From the NCBI GenBank assembly GCA_964387935.1, contig CAYLZN010000278.1:1-7850 (forward strand): DNA of 7,850 nucleotides. The letters run 5' to 3'. Both the position numbers and the translations under genes were made by a program. The notes under the pieces are model-generated. The model ran no database searches, was not told the DNA's origin, and saw only the letters and a program-made list of their open reading frames with translations. Each line of letters opens with the position of its first letter. The stretch's first letter is position 1. The stretch comes from CAYLZN01 sp964387935 (lineage in GTDB: Bacteria; Acidobacteriota; Vicinamibacteria; Vicinamibacterales; JAFNAJ01). Positions 7,139 through 7,850 of this stretch are shown here, piece by piece.

Positions 7139-7166
7139 GTGACTCGCGCCGCCGCGGCGCCATAAT
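7139..7166 (+). promoter_or_regulatory. Sigma-70-type promoter candidate for isocitrate lyase
   Basis: CATAAT at 7161-7166 matches TATAAT at five of six bases. GTGACT at 7139-7144 matches TTGACA at four of six, 16 bases upstream. The spacer contains a perfect inverted repeat (GCGCCG 7146-7151, CGGCGC 7155-7160). The start would be near 7173, giving a leader of about 118 bases ahead of the ATG at 7292. Confidence 0.4.
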
Positions 7167-7180
7167 CGGCTGGTGCGCCG

Positions 7181-7201
7181 TCGCCGGACTCCGCCCGGCG
7201 A
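7181..7201. other. Leader hairpin upstream of isocitrate lyase
   Basis: TCGCCGG (7181-7187) and CCGGCGA (7195-7201) form a perfect 7-bp stem with a 7-base loop, just downstream of the putative transcription start near 7173. It may fold at the 5' end of the isocitrate lyase mRNA and stabilise it. No T-run follows, so attenuation is not indicated. Confidence 0.3.
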
Positions 7202-7243
7202 GGTCCCGCCGCACGCCCCGCCCCCGCCGGACAATCGGTCTGT

Positions 7244-7257
7244 CATGCCCAGGCATG
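7244..7257. promoter_or_regulatory. Inverted repeat CATGCC-CA-GGCATG, operator candidate
   Basis: A perfect 6-2-6 inverted repeat lies 34 bases before the isocitrate lyase ATG and downstream of the proposed promoter. Its symmetry and location suit a dimeric repressor site or an mRNA element controlling glyoxylate-shunt expression. No known regulator motif is recognised. A second promoter closer to the gene cannot be excluded. Confidence 0.35.
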
Positions 7258-7291
7258 TGCTCCGCGTACGGACGACTGCGAGGTCAGGACC

Positions 7292-7850
7292 ATGAACACA
7301 TTCGAACAGCAGGTGGCTGCCGCGAAGGAGTGGATCGCGAACCCGCGGTTCGCAGGCATTCAGCGCCTTCACACGGCCCGCGAGGTGGCCGAACAGCAGG
7401 GAACGATCGCGGGGGACTACACGGTGGCACGCGTGGCCGCCGAGCAGTTCTACGCGCGGTTGCGCCAGCTCTTCGCCGAGAAGAAGTCGATCACCACGTT
7501 CGGCCCGTACTCCCCCGGCCAGGCGGTGACGATGAAGCGTGTCGGCATCGAGGGGATCTACCTCGGGGGCTGGGCCACCTCGGCCAAGGGCTCCACCCAC
7601 GAGGACCCGGGGCCTGATCTGGCCAGCTACCCCTTGAGCCAGGTGCCCAACGAGGCCTCCGTGCTCGTGCGGGCCCTGCTCGCGGCCGACAAGAACCAGC
7701 ACTTCCTGCGCGCCCGCATGACCGAGGACCAGCGCAAGACCGCGCCGGTCGTCGACTACCGGCCGTTCATCGTGGCGGACGCCGACACGGGACATGGCGG
7801 CGACGCGCACGTGCGCAACCTGATCCGGCGCTTCGTCGAGGTCGGCGTCC
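7292..7850 (+). CDS. aceA: Isocitrate lyase, Icl2-type, N-terminal part
   Basis: The ATG at 7292 is preceded by GAGGT (7280-7284) at good distance, and the frame runs off the window after 186 complete residues. Isocitrate lyase splits isocitrate into glyoxylate and succinate in the cytosol, the first step of the glyoxylate shunt that allows growth on acetate or fatty acids. The sequence closely follows the long Icl2 type known from mycobacteria: FAGI near residue 20, ITTFGPYSPGQAV at 67-79, IYLGGWATSAKGS at 89-101, DPGPDLASYPLSQVP at 105-119, and the metal-site region VADADTGHGG at 161-170. In E. coli-type enzymes the substrate loop reads SGW; here it is GGW (92-94), which is normal for Icl2 as I recall it. 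The catalytic KKCGH motif should lie beyond the window edge, and full Icl2 proteins are around 760 residues, so about three quarters of the gene is missing here. The gene is divergent from the amidohydrolase. Confidence 0.93.
   Translation, partial: MNTFEQQVAAAKEWIANPRFAGIQRLHTAREVAEQQGTIAGDYTVARVAAEQFYARLRQLFAEKKSITTFGPYSPGQAVTMKRVGIEGIYLGGWATSAKGSTHEDPGPDLASYPLSQVPNEASVLVRALLAADKNQHFLRARMTEDQRKTAPVVDYRPFIVADADTGHGGDAHVRNLIRRFVEVGV

Noticed and set aside
6995..7810. Minus-strand open frame opposite isocitrate lyase
   Set aside because: It runs across the intergenic region and the well-matched isocitrate lyase; no family features.

Overview
The window is very GC-rich DNA with dense coding on both strands, codons that mostly end in G or C, and secreted or lipid-anchored products. 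The C-terminal repeats of the large protein (each opening with a W-x-L-A-E-G type motif) and the Icl2-type isocitrate lyase suggest a free-living high-GC bacterium. From memory of similar proteins I favour an acidobacterium of the Vicinamibacteria type. No rRNA or other marker is present to confirm this. I see no tRNA, rRNA, CRISPR array, insertion sequence or phage gene.

Layout. (1) Positions 1-464 hold the 3' end of a plus-strand gene for an alanine-rich helical protein, possibly DUF4398-like. (2) After a 272-base gap with an extended -10 promoter candidate, positions 737-4870 encode a 1377-residue secreted protein. It has a signal peptide, a Het-C-like metal-site domain, a von Willebrand factor A domain of the hemicentin/VWA7 kind, beta-sandwich segments, an IPT/TIG domain, a calcium-loop linker and four tandem repeats of about 102-111 residues. 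(3) Overlapping its end by 26 bases, positions 4845-5516 encode a small lipoprotein of unknown function. (4) A hairpin at 5530-5549 separates this pair from a convergent minus-strand gene (5553-7004) for a secreted amidohydrolase of the N-acyl-D-amino-acid deacylase family. (5) A divergent intergenic region of 287 bases has a promoter candidate for each side and a perfect CATGCC-CA-GGCATG inverted repeat. It leads into a plus-strand isocitrate lyase (7292 to the window edge), cut off after 186 residues.

How the genes relate. The large secreted protein and the lipoprotein probably form one translationally coupled unit with a role at the cell surface or in the periplasm. The amidohydrolase (processing N-acyl-D-amino acids or similar amides) and isocitrate lyase (glyoxylate shunt) are metabolic genes with their own promoters and no obvious link to that unit. 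The most interesting item is the large protein: its first ~700 residues follow the domain order and many motifs of animal VWA7 and the start of hemicentins, fused in this bacterium to a calcium-loop and repeat stalk.
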